Shown: piece after piece, positions 1 to 10,913 of the stretch
Layout: each line of letters starts with the position of its first letter
Numbering within the stretch: the first letter of the stretch is position 1
Source of the DNA: Cardinalis cardinalis
Taxonomy: Eukaryota; Chordata; Aves; Passeriformes; Cardinalidae
DNA length: 64,000 bases
Assembly (NCBI GenBank): GCA_014549065.1
Contig: JACDOX010000018.1
Coordinates: forward strand, 6,866,151-6,930,150
Direction: 5' to 3'
Notes under the pieces: generated by a model
Told to the model about the DNA's origin: nothing
Seen by the model: only the letters and a program-made list of their open reading frames with translations
Databases searched by the model: none
Program-made: the position numbers and the translations under genes

Positions 1-3000
1 TTATTCATGCACCAGCAGTTTTTTCTTTCAAGAAATTTTATATATTTCTCATAAGCAAATTGCAGAAAAAATGTCTAGACTCTTTAAATTTTATGTCTAA
101 GTTCTAAGGTAAAAGTACTTTCCCAGCTTCTCTAGATAGAGTTTCTTAATCTGGNTTTTTAAAAATGCAAGTTTGGTATGAATCTGCTATTTCTTTCTCT
201 NTGGACCATTTCAATGATTAATCATTAGGAAAAAGACCGCCTTCATTCAGAAAAAAAATATTACCATTTATAAGAGATCTGGAGTACCCTGGAGCTGCCT
301 TAATAAAATGTTATAGCTAAGATAGTGTAATAATATATCATAAAGATGAAATACAGATAACCATCCGTGGTATCCTCCACAGTAACATTTTTATTGTTTA
401 TATTGTTTGTAGATTTATTAAAGTTACTAAAAAGCTTTGCTTTGACATGTGATTTGATGTACCATCCTGAAAAATCCATGTAAAAAAAAGAGATGTTTCA
501 GAATTTCTGGGAAAATATTTGTATAGTTAATAAAAAATGAAGAAATATAAGGTGGAATTGTTTGTGGAAAACAAAAATTATGGTGATCTTGTCCTAAGTC
601 TTTAAAAACATGTTTAATTCTCTCCTGTGTTTTTTACATATATTTCTCTTGTAAGTGAATATTGCTTTTTGTATACCATATCTTCAGGAGAGCTGCATGT
701 ACCTCATGATAGGTTGTTTTTTTTCTTCATACTTGTCTTAATAAAGTGTTAAAATTTAGTTCAGATGGAACTAGTACCTTTTTTATGGACATTTACTAGG
801 CTACAGGTTGCCATTTCTGTCCACTGACTGNGTAATATAGCCTATAATACATTATAATTATGTGTCCTCAATAGTTAAAAGGCACAAGCACACAAAAAGA
901 GAGGCACAGCAAGAAAAAAAATCAGTCTCTCATATGTGTGTTAAGAAAAGTATTAGATATTTGATCATGTCTTCACTAGGGAAATGTTAGGTCAGATTTT
1001 TCTCATTTTCTAAAAGTATGTGGGTTTATTTACATTTCCATATGATGAAAAGATTAAAGTCAGAATTTGTCTGTGCATGAAAGTTTGCTGAATGAGTGGA
1101 AAAACACTTATTTGTAGAAAAGCTTAGCTAAAAAATTGATGTCCAGTATTGGTGTTACTCTAGCAGAAAAGACAAATGAGATAAAATCGGTATTATTTTA
1201 AAAAATAGTGAGACAGGTGGATGCAGATACAGGTGAAAGCTTACTCTTGGTTTCAGAAGTCTTAGACATAAAGATTCAAAAGTAAATGGTGACTAATTTT
1301 ATCTTTTCATTGCTTGTAAGCAACACTATAATGGTTTTTCCTACTATGTCTTACTCCAACGCATTCTCAGTTTGTTATATAAAATGCATATCAGCAGTGG
1401 TGCAAATTGACTGGAAAACAGACTCAAAGAAATCACAAGGGTCTGCGTAGGTTCCTGGGCAGCAGAGAAGTATCTTACTTCAAGTAATGCAGTGCAGCAT
1501 GCTGAGTTCATGTCACTTGCTGCAGGGTAGTAAGGGTTCATAAAATCAAGCCAGCTACATGGCTATAGATCTTCTATAACGTAACATTTATTTTCGTTTG
1601 CCATGGGCTATAGATTTTCTATTACTGATTATGAACTAATGAACTGGCAGGGCAAGTCCGAGTTATCAACACCTATTGAATGTGTTTCCAGGCTCTAACA
1701 GAAAGGACAGTTCAGTTGACAGTGTTCTACCTGCCTCTGTCACAGTGGGATTTTGACCCCAAGAATGCTCTCTATGTTTGTGCTGCTCACTGCTACTGCA
1801 GCTCTTCTTTTGAAGCACATTGTAAATCTTCCCATCATACAAATCTTCTCAGCCCACACAGGGATAGCTTCTTAACAATCTCAGTGGCATTACACAGCAA
1901 TCCAGGAAATAAATTCTCAAGCCATATTGTTAGATAAATTTATGGACTGCCTTTCCACAAGTAGAAGGCTGGTGTGACCACCAAAGCCAAGAATCTGTGG
2001 GCACTCTACNGCTCTGAACTTTACAGGCATCTTTGTGCCAAGTCAAAACGAGTCAAAAANGACATAAAATCCCACCTTTCTGATCAATCAGCACCTGCTG
2101 GTCAAACCATTCAACACGGTCTCCCATAGCCATTAGAGATTCTGCTGCTGGTCTAGTTCTAGTTAGGGGGAAAAAGAGGGAGGTGTGTACATTGGGATAG
2201 ATTTTAGGGAACATGGAAGAAGGTGAGACAGAAAAATACGAAGGAACTACCAACTTTGTGGAGCAAAAGCAAGTGGAATGGAAAAGAACATGGTGTCGTT
2301 ATGGTGATGTGACTCTGGTTATTGTTCATCTACATGGAAACACATGTANTAAATTGCCATGGGTTCCACTTATATATCATACTAAGAAAGAGACCCCAGT
2401 GTGCTTAAATTACATTTGATTAATGCTTTTGTTGGCTACATACAGGCTAATAAAAGTTAATGTTGGAAGATGACATGGCTCAGGAATATAATTGCATTTA
2501 TTAAGAGACATTATTAGGTAAAATTCAGATAGTGGCAGATTTTTTATGATGTTACTTACATATCTGAAAAAAAAAAAAGGATTAGATAGACTTATCTTGT
2601 TCAGTCTTGCTTGCAGTCTCAGAGAGTAACCATTACGTGTGGGGAGCACTGCACACCAAGACTGTTGGTCTGTCATAGCTTTAAAATTTGAGAAGGAATG
2701 CTTTCTCAAGTTTCTGTATTAAACCTCTGAAACAGAACTAAAACCCCTAATGCTTCTCATTTGCTATATTGGGCTTTGTTGACCAAAGCCCTTTCAGCAG
2801 TTAGTGCTCTACATCCTGCAGCTACTTTCAGTGTCCTCCATAGCATGAACTTCATCTCTACCTATTATGTATGAGCCAAGCCAAAAAAAGGAATCCCCAT
2901 TGTTCCAAATCTTGCATATGAGCTAGCAAAGTTGTATGGCAGATTATACTCAGCTACATGAAATGTGGAAAATGAAGCCATTCCAGGTCTCCTCATTAGC

Positions 3001-3200
3001 CCAGTATCATAACTTTAATTGTAGAGTATAAGAGAGGAAAGCCCAGTAGGACGGCAAAATAAACCATTTCTTCTTCAAGTATCAAAACAGGCTCCTGTAG
3101 TACTGATTCAGGGTCAGTTAATTCATCTAATTATAGTGATAGTCTTTCATGAGTTAACAATTGCACAATACAAATGAAAAGCCATATGTAATTTAAATCA
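1..3200. other. Unassigned AT-rich non-coding DNA
   Basis: I see no gene, RNA gene or recognisable repeat here. Open frames reach at most about 100 codons, lack any motif I recognise and several contain unresolved bases. Short A and T runs are scattered through it. Very old, unrecognisable repeats cannot be excluded by eye. Confidence 0.6.
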
Positions 3201-3275
3201 CATTATTCAGATGAGGACATTGGAGTCTGAGGTCCTGTGATGAAGTGGGGCACCCTAATCATTACCAAGGTCTTG
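3201..3275 (-). repeat. Possible MIR/CORE-SINE relic
   Basis: Seen: the plus strand reads CAGATGAGGACATTGGAGTC followed by TGAGGTCC and a GTGATGAAGTG stretch. Known: the reverse complement of the MIR core region has the order ACAGATGAGGAAACTGAGG, then GTTAAGTGACTTG. Inference: a diverged minus-strand MIR/CORE-SINE fragment. The similarity is short and could be chance. Confidence 0.3.
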
Positions 3276-3778
3276 GACACATCCAATTTCTGGACAGCAT
3301 TGTATGCAGTTTCTTTACCCCTTTCAGTATTTTGAGGATGTATTAAATGTCTCTGCAGCAGTTTAGCTGCAGAAATTTACTTTGAAGCATTATGCAAAAG
3401 GAATGTAGAAATCTACAGAGCTATATTCTACTGTTATAAAACTCTTTATTTTTTAGTGCATTGGAAGCATAGAGGAATTCAACACATAAACGCCGAGATG
3501 GGTGTTCTCTTTCATGGATGTGCAGTTGTTTGCTGCATAATTTCACTGCTAAAAAAATTTGTATGTGCCAATTTCTTTTAGGTGATTATATAGGTGGTAA
3601 ACAGGGTGAAGTTTGATAATTTTTTTACCCCTAGCTTTATTTTCCCCTGTTCCAGAGAAATTAAANATAATGGCCTTGACCTGCGTTTTCATGTCATTAT
3701 GAGTTTGGTTGGGGGTTTTATTTCAAATTCAGGGGATAATTTTAGTGGAAAGCACTGGGGAAAAGATTTTGGGGGCTT

Positions 3779-4057
3779 TTAGTTTGTTTGTTTGCTTGCT
3801 TCTCAGTTTGGGTTTTTTGTGTATTTGGTTGGTTTCCTTTTTTGGGGGGTGGGTTTGTTTGTTTTTGTTTTGGGTTTTTTGTTTGTTTTGGTTTGGTTTA
3901 TTTTTTGGATTTTCTTTTGTGTTTTGGGGTTTTTTTTTGGTTGGTTGGTTGGTTTAGTTTGGTTTGGTTTAGTTTGATTTGGTTTGATTTATTTCGGCGG
4001 GTTTTGTTTCTTTTGGGGTTTTTTGTTTGTTTGTTTGGTTGGTTTTGTCCTTTTTCC
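3779..4057. repeat. T/G-only low-complexity tract, (TTTG)n/(TTGG)n
   Basis: For nearly 280 bases the plus strand is almost entirely T and G, with very few A or C. It contains runs of GTTTGTTTG, a GGGGGGTGGG block near 3844-3853 and a (GGTT)4 block at 3939-3954. The apparent valine/leucine/phenylalanine/tryptophan-rich reading frames here are translations of the simple repeat, not proteins. The extreme strand asymmetry distinguishes it from ordinary AT-rich sequence. Confidence 0.9.
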
Positions 4058-4093
4058 CCCAGGTTAGAAAGGTGAATTCTTGGATGGATTTAC

Positions 4094-4124
<31 letters not shown>

Positions 4125-4131
4125 TTTTTTT
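4094..4131. repeat. Poly-T tract beside the assembly gap
   Basis: A run of T interrupted once (C at 4105) ends just before GAGGCAAAA and the run of n. On the minus strand this is a poly-A. It could be a retroposed tail or simply the homopolymer that stopped the assembly; the gap hides the flank that would decide. Confidence 0.85.
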
Positions 4132-4140
4132 GAGGCAAAA

Positions 4141-4199
4141 NNNNNNNNNNNNNNNNNNNNNNNNNNNNNNNNNNNNNNNNNNNNNNNNNNNNNNNNNNN
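4141..4199. other. Assembly gap (59 n)
   Basis: This is an unbroken run of unresolved bases after the T/G and poly-T tracts. Its length may be an estimate. All other n in the window are isolated single bases. Confidence 0.99.
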
Positions 4200-7100
4200 C
4201 CAGAAATGAATGTACTAGTTCTTGGAAACAGCCACTGCATTTTTACCCACAGTTATGGGAACACTCAGGATAAAACCTTGAAAAAGGTTATTANTTTTTT
4301 TTATTTAAAAATGTTTTGTTTTCTATATGGAAGAAGAAAGCAGTTCACTTAGATAAAAAACAGAGTATGTAGGATTTAAAAATTCCATTTATAGTCTTTT
4401 GTATGCAAAAAAAAAAACCTAACCTCTTACCAAAATGCATGCCTATTAAAATATAGGTACATGATNCTAAAAAATAAAATGGTCTTTCATTCACAAGCAG
4501 ACAATTAACATGTCTTCAGTTTTATGAAACACCATGAGATATTGTGCATGGCTTTTAATGCTCTATTCCACAAAGAACTTTGATTTNAATTGCTCTTCTT
4601 ATAAAAACTAAAACAAAGTTCTTAAGAAATAAATTCTCCTTCTCTGTCCTTAATTTTTCTCCTACACATGGCACCTTTTGCTCATTTCATTGTGGGAAAG
4701 AAAAGCTCTTAGTTCATTGGAATGGAGAATAAACAAATATGAAGGCCCAATCTTACCTTCATTGTGGCCTCAGGACCTATTCAATATTTGAGTAAATGTT
4801 TCATTTGCTACCAAGACCCTAAAGTAGAGTTACTTGCCGTTGTTCTACTGAATACAACCCAAAAGCTCTTTAGGGTCATTTTGTCTTGCAGGCGTGCTGT
4901 ATCCCCAAATTCTGAGTGCATCTATCCTGTTCAAAATAGATGAATCAGCTTAAAAACATCCTATAAAAAGATATTATCTTTTTTTTCAGGTTTTGGATGC
5001 ATGATTCAAGCACACCCAATTTGATTCTGAGTATGAATCAGCTGGTGAATTAGAGGAATAATGAAATGCCACTATACCGATGAGACAAGGGAAAAAGTCA
5101 ATNAAAATTGGACCTTTAATAACTATGAAATATGACATAAATATGAAATATGAAATAGATTTAGCTCTTAAATTACTGAGAGAAAAATGACTGATTTTCA
5201 GTGTGATCATCATTCCATATTTCCTGACATACATATTTGATAAACTTACTAAATCTGAGAATCTCCAACAGTATCTTGAGGGTACTGCTAGACCAACAAA
5301 GTCTAGCTTCAAATTAGGGAAATNAAAGCATGACAGAGCTTGGAGGCAAATTTAAAATTCATTTGATGAGCATTCCATGAAAATATTGAATCTAAAAAAC
5401 AAATGGTTGTAGAATCATTATGCATTTATTCAGATACACCTAAAAATAATAATAAAAAAGAGATCAAGGCTCTCTACGCAATAACTTTTAACGCTGTAAG
5501 AGGAACAAAGTCTTTATTTCCCTGAAGTGTTTAGCTAGGTTGAAACAGTGNTGTTTATTTTTAAATAACAAAGGAACAGAAACAAGCACATGTCTTTAAA
5601 ATTCAGGGTTCACATTCAGTTAAGCCACTTTTGAAATAATACCTTAAATCTGCTTGCAAGTGTGTTAATTAAATTATTTTGTTTCAGATTTACTGGTGTT
5701 ACAGTTTTGCCTCTTTTTAACTGTGAGAGTTTGGGTTTTATATAGAAGAGACATCTCCTGTCCAAAAGTACTTGCAGTCAGTGGTTGCAAAGAAATAGTA
5801 ATGACAGGTAATTGTGATTTGTTGTATAAGCTTCAATCACTGCATAGAAATTACTCATCCACTAGCAAATATTTGACAAGTATTTCTCTATCATGGCAGT
5901 ATAGGAATGACTCTGCTGTTCCTGTGAAGAAGTAATTTCATCTTCATGATGTCTCAGNGATTCTTCATATTTCAACAACTTCTGAATTAAAATGCAATTG
6001 CAAGAAGAATAACACATACATATTTTTTGTTCAGCTGGCATACACAGAAACTCAGATTGTGAATCAAAAGTTGTCTTTGTTCTTGTATTTTCCTGTGTGA
6101 ATCCATCAATAATTATCATTCTAGCTTCATTCATTTATACCAGAACAGTTGATTTTTGTGCAAATTGTACAGATCAAAATTAAATTATTTNCTACAGTGA
6201 TTTGCTTCTCCTATGGTTCTTCACTGCTGCTTCAANAACTGAAACAGTGAAAGTACTCCTATACTAATGAGGCTGACATTTAATCATGGTGTTGTAGACT
6301 AAGTTCATAAAACCCCATCTCTCTTAATTTGAAGGACCTTCCTGACTAATATTGCTAGAATGAGCTGTGTAATACTGAGAAATTTCAGTGGAGAAATATA
6401 GGCAAGGACCAAATAAATTAANAATTCTACTAATGGGTGATTTAAGGAAAATTCTTGTCTCATTTCTCTAAAAATACTACATTGTTACTGAGAGTATTAA
6501 AAAGCAAACAAAAATAAGAATGATGATTCTAGCTATTATTGTCAGAGAAAGATACAACTCTGAGAGTAAATAAATATTTTATTTACTTAAGGAATAATTT
6601 TTGCAGTCACTTCTTTGCTACATCATGTGGATTCTTTCAATAAACTTTCAATTAAAATTATATTAAATCATATTAAAAAAAAGAAACTAGCTATATAACT
6701 ATCAAATTAAAAATTTGAGATTCACTGGAGCTGATCTGAAGTAAAAATAACTCAAAGATGGAAATAGCCATCTTAGTAGAATACATCAAGATACTTAGAG
6801 TGTTTGCTTTACAAGGATGATTATACACAGAGTACTAGTAAGGATGGGGTTTTTTTCTGTTATAAAGATAAAAACATTAGGAAATATTTGGTCTGGCTTG
6901 GGTTGAATTGGAGTAAGATACACAACAAACGCATATGAGTTGGAGTAAGATTTTTCTAAGGGACAAAAGAGCACAGTCTGCTGTTAAAAAAAACTGTGTG
7001 TTATATATTGTACTGAATTTACATATGCTGATTGTCCTCTCCGTATCTGAACGTCATTGATGTAAAATGAAATTGGGGATTTTGGGATGGAGGAAGCAAT

Positions 7101-7993
7101 GAATGAAGNAAAAGACTTTTTAAAGCTGAATTTGTAAGCTCAGCCTGACTAGGAAGATAATTCAAGCAGAACTATTGAACTTCATGCAGAATTATTTTCT
7201 CCTCTTCTACCCATTACTTCTCCATCTAATCCAGTAAGATATCTATAATTTGTACCTGTATACTATCAGTCACTTTAAAAAATAAGCTATCCAGATATGA
7301 TAACTTCTGAGTCAGAAGTTTCAGCCTACTTCAGTAGTAAAATAATGCAACCTGTACTCTTTTTTCCCTGGAGTAACACCCATCTCCTGACTGCCAAACC
7401 ATTAGAAGTAAAGCAAAAAGGAAACATAAAATTTAAATGAAAACTAAATTTCTGTCCTGAATTCCTTCTGCACCCAAAACCCAGGGACAATCCACACAGG
7501 AGATATTTTTTGATAGTTAATAAATAGTTGTATTTCTGCATTTCTTACCTGGACCCTATGCATGTCTGANACATTCAGAGGAATGTTGCAAGAATTCTTA
7601 GGTGGGATTACCTTCCTATGACATACANGTCTCCATCTGTGCTAATTCTGTAAAATCCCTTCTTAGTCATCATAGAGAAGCACACTCTACTTGAGTTCAG
7701 CTCACCTGCCTTGTAGGATCAGATATGATATTATTCCTAAATGACTACAAAAAAAAAAGTAAAAACATGCAGTTGGGTTTTTTAGGAACTTGGATTAGAA
7801 GAAAATCATATGTAGAGCAAAAGGCTTGAAACAAATAAAACCTTGGACAGAATACTGATGTTAAAAGGCATNATCATTTCTGATAGTTCTGCTCCTTTCA
7901 GTTGTCTTTTATTTTCACAAAAATGGCATTATGCCTGTGTCTAATAGATTTTACGGGGTGTTGTTTGAGTAGTTTATGTGATAAATCATAGTC
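4200..7993. other. Unassigned AT-rich non-coding DNA
   Basis: No gene or recognisable repeat was found. The longest frame is 108 codons, on the minus strand at 4986-5312. It contains an unresolved base, has no motif and has no splice-site context I would trust. Short poly-A/T runs occur throughout. Confidence 0.55.
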
Positions 7994-8105
7994 TTAGAAA
8001 CACACAAGGCACAAAGGAACATCAGATCAAATTACTTACTTTGCTAGGATTTCCAGGTCTGGGAACTGAACTCAGTNCCTGCTCTCATGACTCTGGTTCT
8101 TNATG
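7994..8105 (-). repeat. Probable MIR/CORE-SINE relic
   Basis: Seen on the plus strand in order: AGGCACAAAGG, then ATTACTTACTTTGCTAGG, then CTGGGAACTGAACTCAGT, then CTCATGACTCTGGTTCTT. Known: the reverse-complement MIR consensus has gaggcacagag, ttaagtgacttgccta, gctgggaattgaactcag and cctgactcc in the same order. The shared order of four blocks makes a minus-strand relic likely, but it is old and gapped. Confidence 0.5.
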
Positions 8106-8814
8106 CAGGAAATGAGCTGCACTGTGGAGTGATGCTAAGCAGATTGTTAAATTGCATACATAAGGTAAAGCATAGATNTGTCACCTCAGGTTTGTCTGCA
8201 TGAAGCTATATTAATTTTGCTGAAATTCTGCCTTTAACTAAGGTTCATCTTGTGCTGTCAGAGCCTAAGGCACAGTCTAGAAAGTGGGAGGAATTGCTTC
8301 TGTCATTGGACCGTGTGGGTGATATTGCTTTACACCTCCTACCTGGCAGCCTGCCAGATGCCTATGTCTCAGCCAAGGGTGTGCTTCTTCTTGGTCCTCT
8401 AATGTTCCTGAGCAGAAGCTACCAGCTAGTGTTAACTTCCCAGTTAGTAAGGAAACATCTCATTTTTGCACTGGGCAAAACTTATAGATTATTTATGGCA
8501 TGGTATTTATCACATATTTTAAATATTTCTTTATTAATTTAACTGATGTAAGCACAGACAGATATAAATCTGGTAAGTGCAAATCTGTAACTCTACATGC
8601 TGTCTGTGTCTCAACATTCAAAAATATTTACCCTTGGTTCAGTGTCCACTAAGCTTTCTAGTTAAGGAAAGGGAATAGCAGACAGTGAAATTTGATCTGT
8701 TGGCTGGCAATAAACTTTTTATCAGTCCACTGACTGTTATCTGCTGCTCATGTGAGCAACAGCAGTACAGCTGTGAGCAGACTTAGGAGTATAAAGAATA
8801 ATTATAGAGTTCTG
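8106..8814. other. Unassigned non-coding DNA before the CR1
   Basis: No recognisable gene is present. A 96-codon plus frame at 8252-8542 has no motif I can name. A small imperfect hairpin (CTGCTGCTCA facing TGAGCAACAGCAG) lies near 8741-8765. The stretch immediately before 8815 could be further decayed CR1. Confidence 0.5.
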
Positions 8815-10256
8815 GGAGTGGCAGTGAGGGAATTTGGAGCACAAGTTATTTTTTCCTCAGTCCTCCCAAAGAGGAAGGGTTTGAAAAGGTGAGTGAAATC
8901 TGAAATGGTTACAGACCTGGAGCCACAATTAGGATTTTTCTACTTAGACCATGCCACTCTGAAAAATGTGGTGTACTGGGAGCTTGATAGGGTCCATCTG
9001 TCAGAGAAGGAGAGGAANATCTTTGGTCATGGGCTTGCCAAGATGGTGGAGAAGGCTTTAAACTAAAGTGGCCAGGGAAGGAACAATCTGTCCTACTCCT
9101 CAATCTGTCCTGCTCNTAATATATGGATGCCAGGGCCAGAAATTGATGCATAGAGGTTGCAGAGAGAGGTCACAGGTCAGCAGAAAAGCACCTGAAGAGC
9201 AGTGCAAAGGAATTACAGCCGCTAAGGCAGCTTCACTGGGGTCCCAACTTAAATGCCTCTAGGCAAAGCGCATAGCAAAAACCAGAAATTAGAGATTTGG
9301 ATGTCTGCAGGGCTTTAATCTTATTAATGTTGTGGAGACATGGTGAGATTGTTCCTATGATTAGCCTGTTAGAATGGAAGGATACAAGGAAGGATAGGCA
9401 ACAGAGCTGAGGAGGTGGTGTTGCCTTCTGTGTCCATAATCAGCTGGAGTGCAAGGAGCTCTACCTGTGGATGGAAGAGGAATCAGCCAAAAGTTTATGG
9501 GTCAGGATTAAAAGGAGAGCAGGGACAGGATATTGCAGTGGGGGTCTGCTACAGGAACACATGGTAAATAATGATTGGTGACAGCCAACATGGCTTCACT
9601 AGGGGCAAACAGCTCCTGAAAAATTTGGCAATTGACTGTGATGGGGCTACAGCAAGGGGAGTGCAACTGACATCATCTCCCTGGATTTGTGCAAAACATT
9701 TTATATTGCCCAGCATGATGTCCCTGTCTTTCAACTGTAGAAAAATTAATTTGATGGATGGACTCTACATAGAGTAGTNTGTTTAGTTTTGGGGCCCCAA
9801 ACATAGGAAGGACACAGACCTGTTGAAGTCAGTCNAGAGGAGGCCACAAAGATGATCAGAGAGCTAGAGNACCTCTCGTATGGAGACAGGCGGGGAAAGC
9901 TGTGGTTACTTACTCTGGAGAAGNGAAGGCTCTGGGATGACCTCACTGCAGCCTTCCAGCACCTAAAAGGGCCTACAAGAGAGCTGGGGAGGGACTTTTG
10001 ACAAAGGTGTGTAGTAATAGGCAAAGGGAAATGGCTTTAAGTTGAAAGAGGGAGGGGTTTATATTAGAAATTGTTAGAAGTTNTTCACTATGANTGTGTT
10101 CAGGCACTGNAACAAGTTACCCAGAGAAGTTATGGATGTTNAAGACCAGGCTGGNTGGNGCTTTGACCAACCTGGTTTNGTGGAAGGTGTCCCTATCCAN
10201 GACAGGATGGCTGGAACTAGCAAATTTATATGGTCCTGTGCTTCTATGACTCTTTA
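8815..10256 (+). mobile_element. CR1 LINE, internally deleted, 5' part + RT piece + 3' end
   Basis: CR1 is the chicken-repeat-1 non-LTR retrotransposon. The order of CR1 landmarks is conserved. At 8845-8870 there is a TTTTTTCCTCAGTCCTCCC block of the 5' region, and at 9050-9065 the GGCTTTAAACTAAAG motif. At 9246-9260 comes the TTAAATGCCTCTA block, followed by an ORF2 endonuclease piece in which frame-shifted words such as GGGVAF (about 9416) and DIAVGVCYR (about 9531-9554) can be read. Next comes a reverse-transcriptase piece with SQHGFTRGK (from about 9580) and a decayed AKHF-containing catalytic-region block. The 3' region follows from about 9778, ending near TTCTATGACT. A full CR1 is about 4.5 kb, so most of ORF2 is missing, with jumps near 9555 and 9778. 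Frameshifts, stops and many n show it is dead. Confidence 0.9.
9560..9777 (+). pseudogene. CR1 ORF2 reverse-transcriptase fragment, broken
   Basis: This is part of the CR1 copy at 8815-10256. The frame reads SQHGFTRGK followed by a decayed NLAIDCDG and WICAKHF. It corresponds to the conserved CR1 RT segment around the block before the first catalytic aspartates. The catalytic YxDD box and the thumb region are absent. A stop follows at about 9775, so no functional product is expected. It is preceded by an endonuclease remnant in a different frame. Confidence 0.8.
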
Positions 10257-10837
10257 AAGAGAATCGTGATAGGTTAAAACAAAAAAGGATCCAAACATTT
10301 TTTAGGCTTACCTCCATAAGAACTTGTCTTTGATTAGATCAAGTGATTATCTTTTGAACATTGAAATATTCCAAGTTGGGGGGGTGCTAGTAGAGCCTGT
10401 GTTCTTGTTTATATAATGTTCTTTTCTCTTTGTCATGCAGAAGATTTTCTGTGCTTGTGAACATGACTGACTTTACTTACNATATAGGATGTGAAGAGAC
10501 TGAGGAAAGAATTCTGCAGTTTCTGGAAACAAAAAAAATATTGAAGGAGCCCACCGGAAGTTGTCCAGTGGGAAATTGAGGCCTGATCTTTTTTCCAGAG
10601 CTCCAGAGGTCTGAAGTTTAAGATCAGGGGGCTCTAGGTGATGGCCTCCAGGGGTGCCTTGGACTGAGTCCAGCCTCCTACTACTCACTCTGAAATAGAG
10701 GATGGTGCTTGATTGCTGTAGAGCTTTGGTGTCTTGGAGAGAGGAATCCTTCAATTTCAGCACTGTATATTTTATCTGTCTTTTCTCCAAAGCCAATATA
10801 TATACAAGAATACTTCCATAACAGCAGAACCCCTTCC
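10257..10837. other. Unassigned non-coding DNA, GC-richer than its flanks
   Basis: The interval 10540-10760 is noticeably richer in G and C than the surroundings and has few A/T runs. A 107-codon minus frame covers 10473-10796 but holds an n and no recognised domain. I cannot assign it to a repeat family. It might be a decayed LTR or a once-transcribed sequence, and nothing I see decides this. Confidence 0.4.
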
Positions 10838-10913
10838 AAAGAAAAAAAAAAAAAAAGGAATTAACATGTTCTGTTAAAAAAAAAAAAAAAAAAAGGAATT
10901 AACATGTTCTGTT
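10838..10913. repeat. Tandem duplication, 38-bp period, A-run plus GGAATTAACATGTTCTGTT
   Basis: The block poly-A + GGAATTAACATGTTCTGTT occurs twice in direct succession, at 10838-10875 and 10876-10913. The 19-base non-A part is identical in both copies and the A-run is 15 then 19 bases long. Near identity suggests a recent duplication or slippage-related event. Confidence 0.95.

Noticed and set aside
3709..4075. Overlapping Phe/Trp/Val/Gly-rich 'membrane protein' frames
   Set aside because: They are translations of the T/G simple-sequence tract in different frames.
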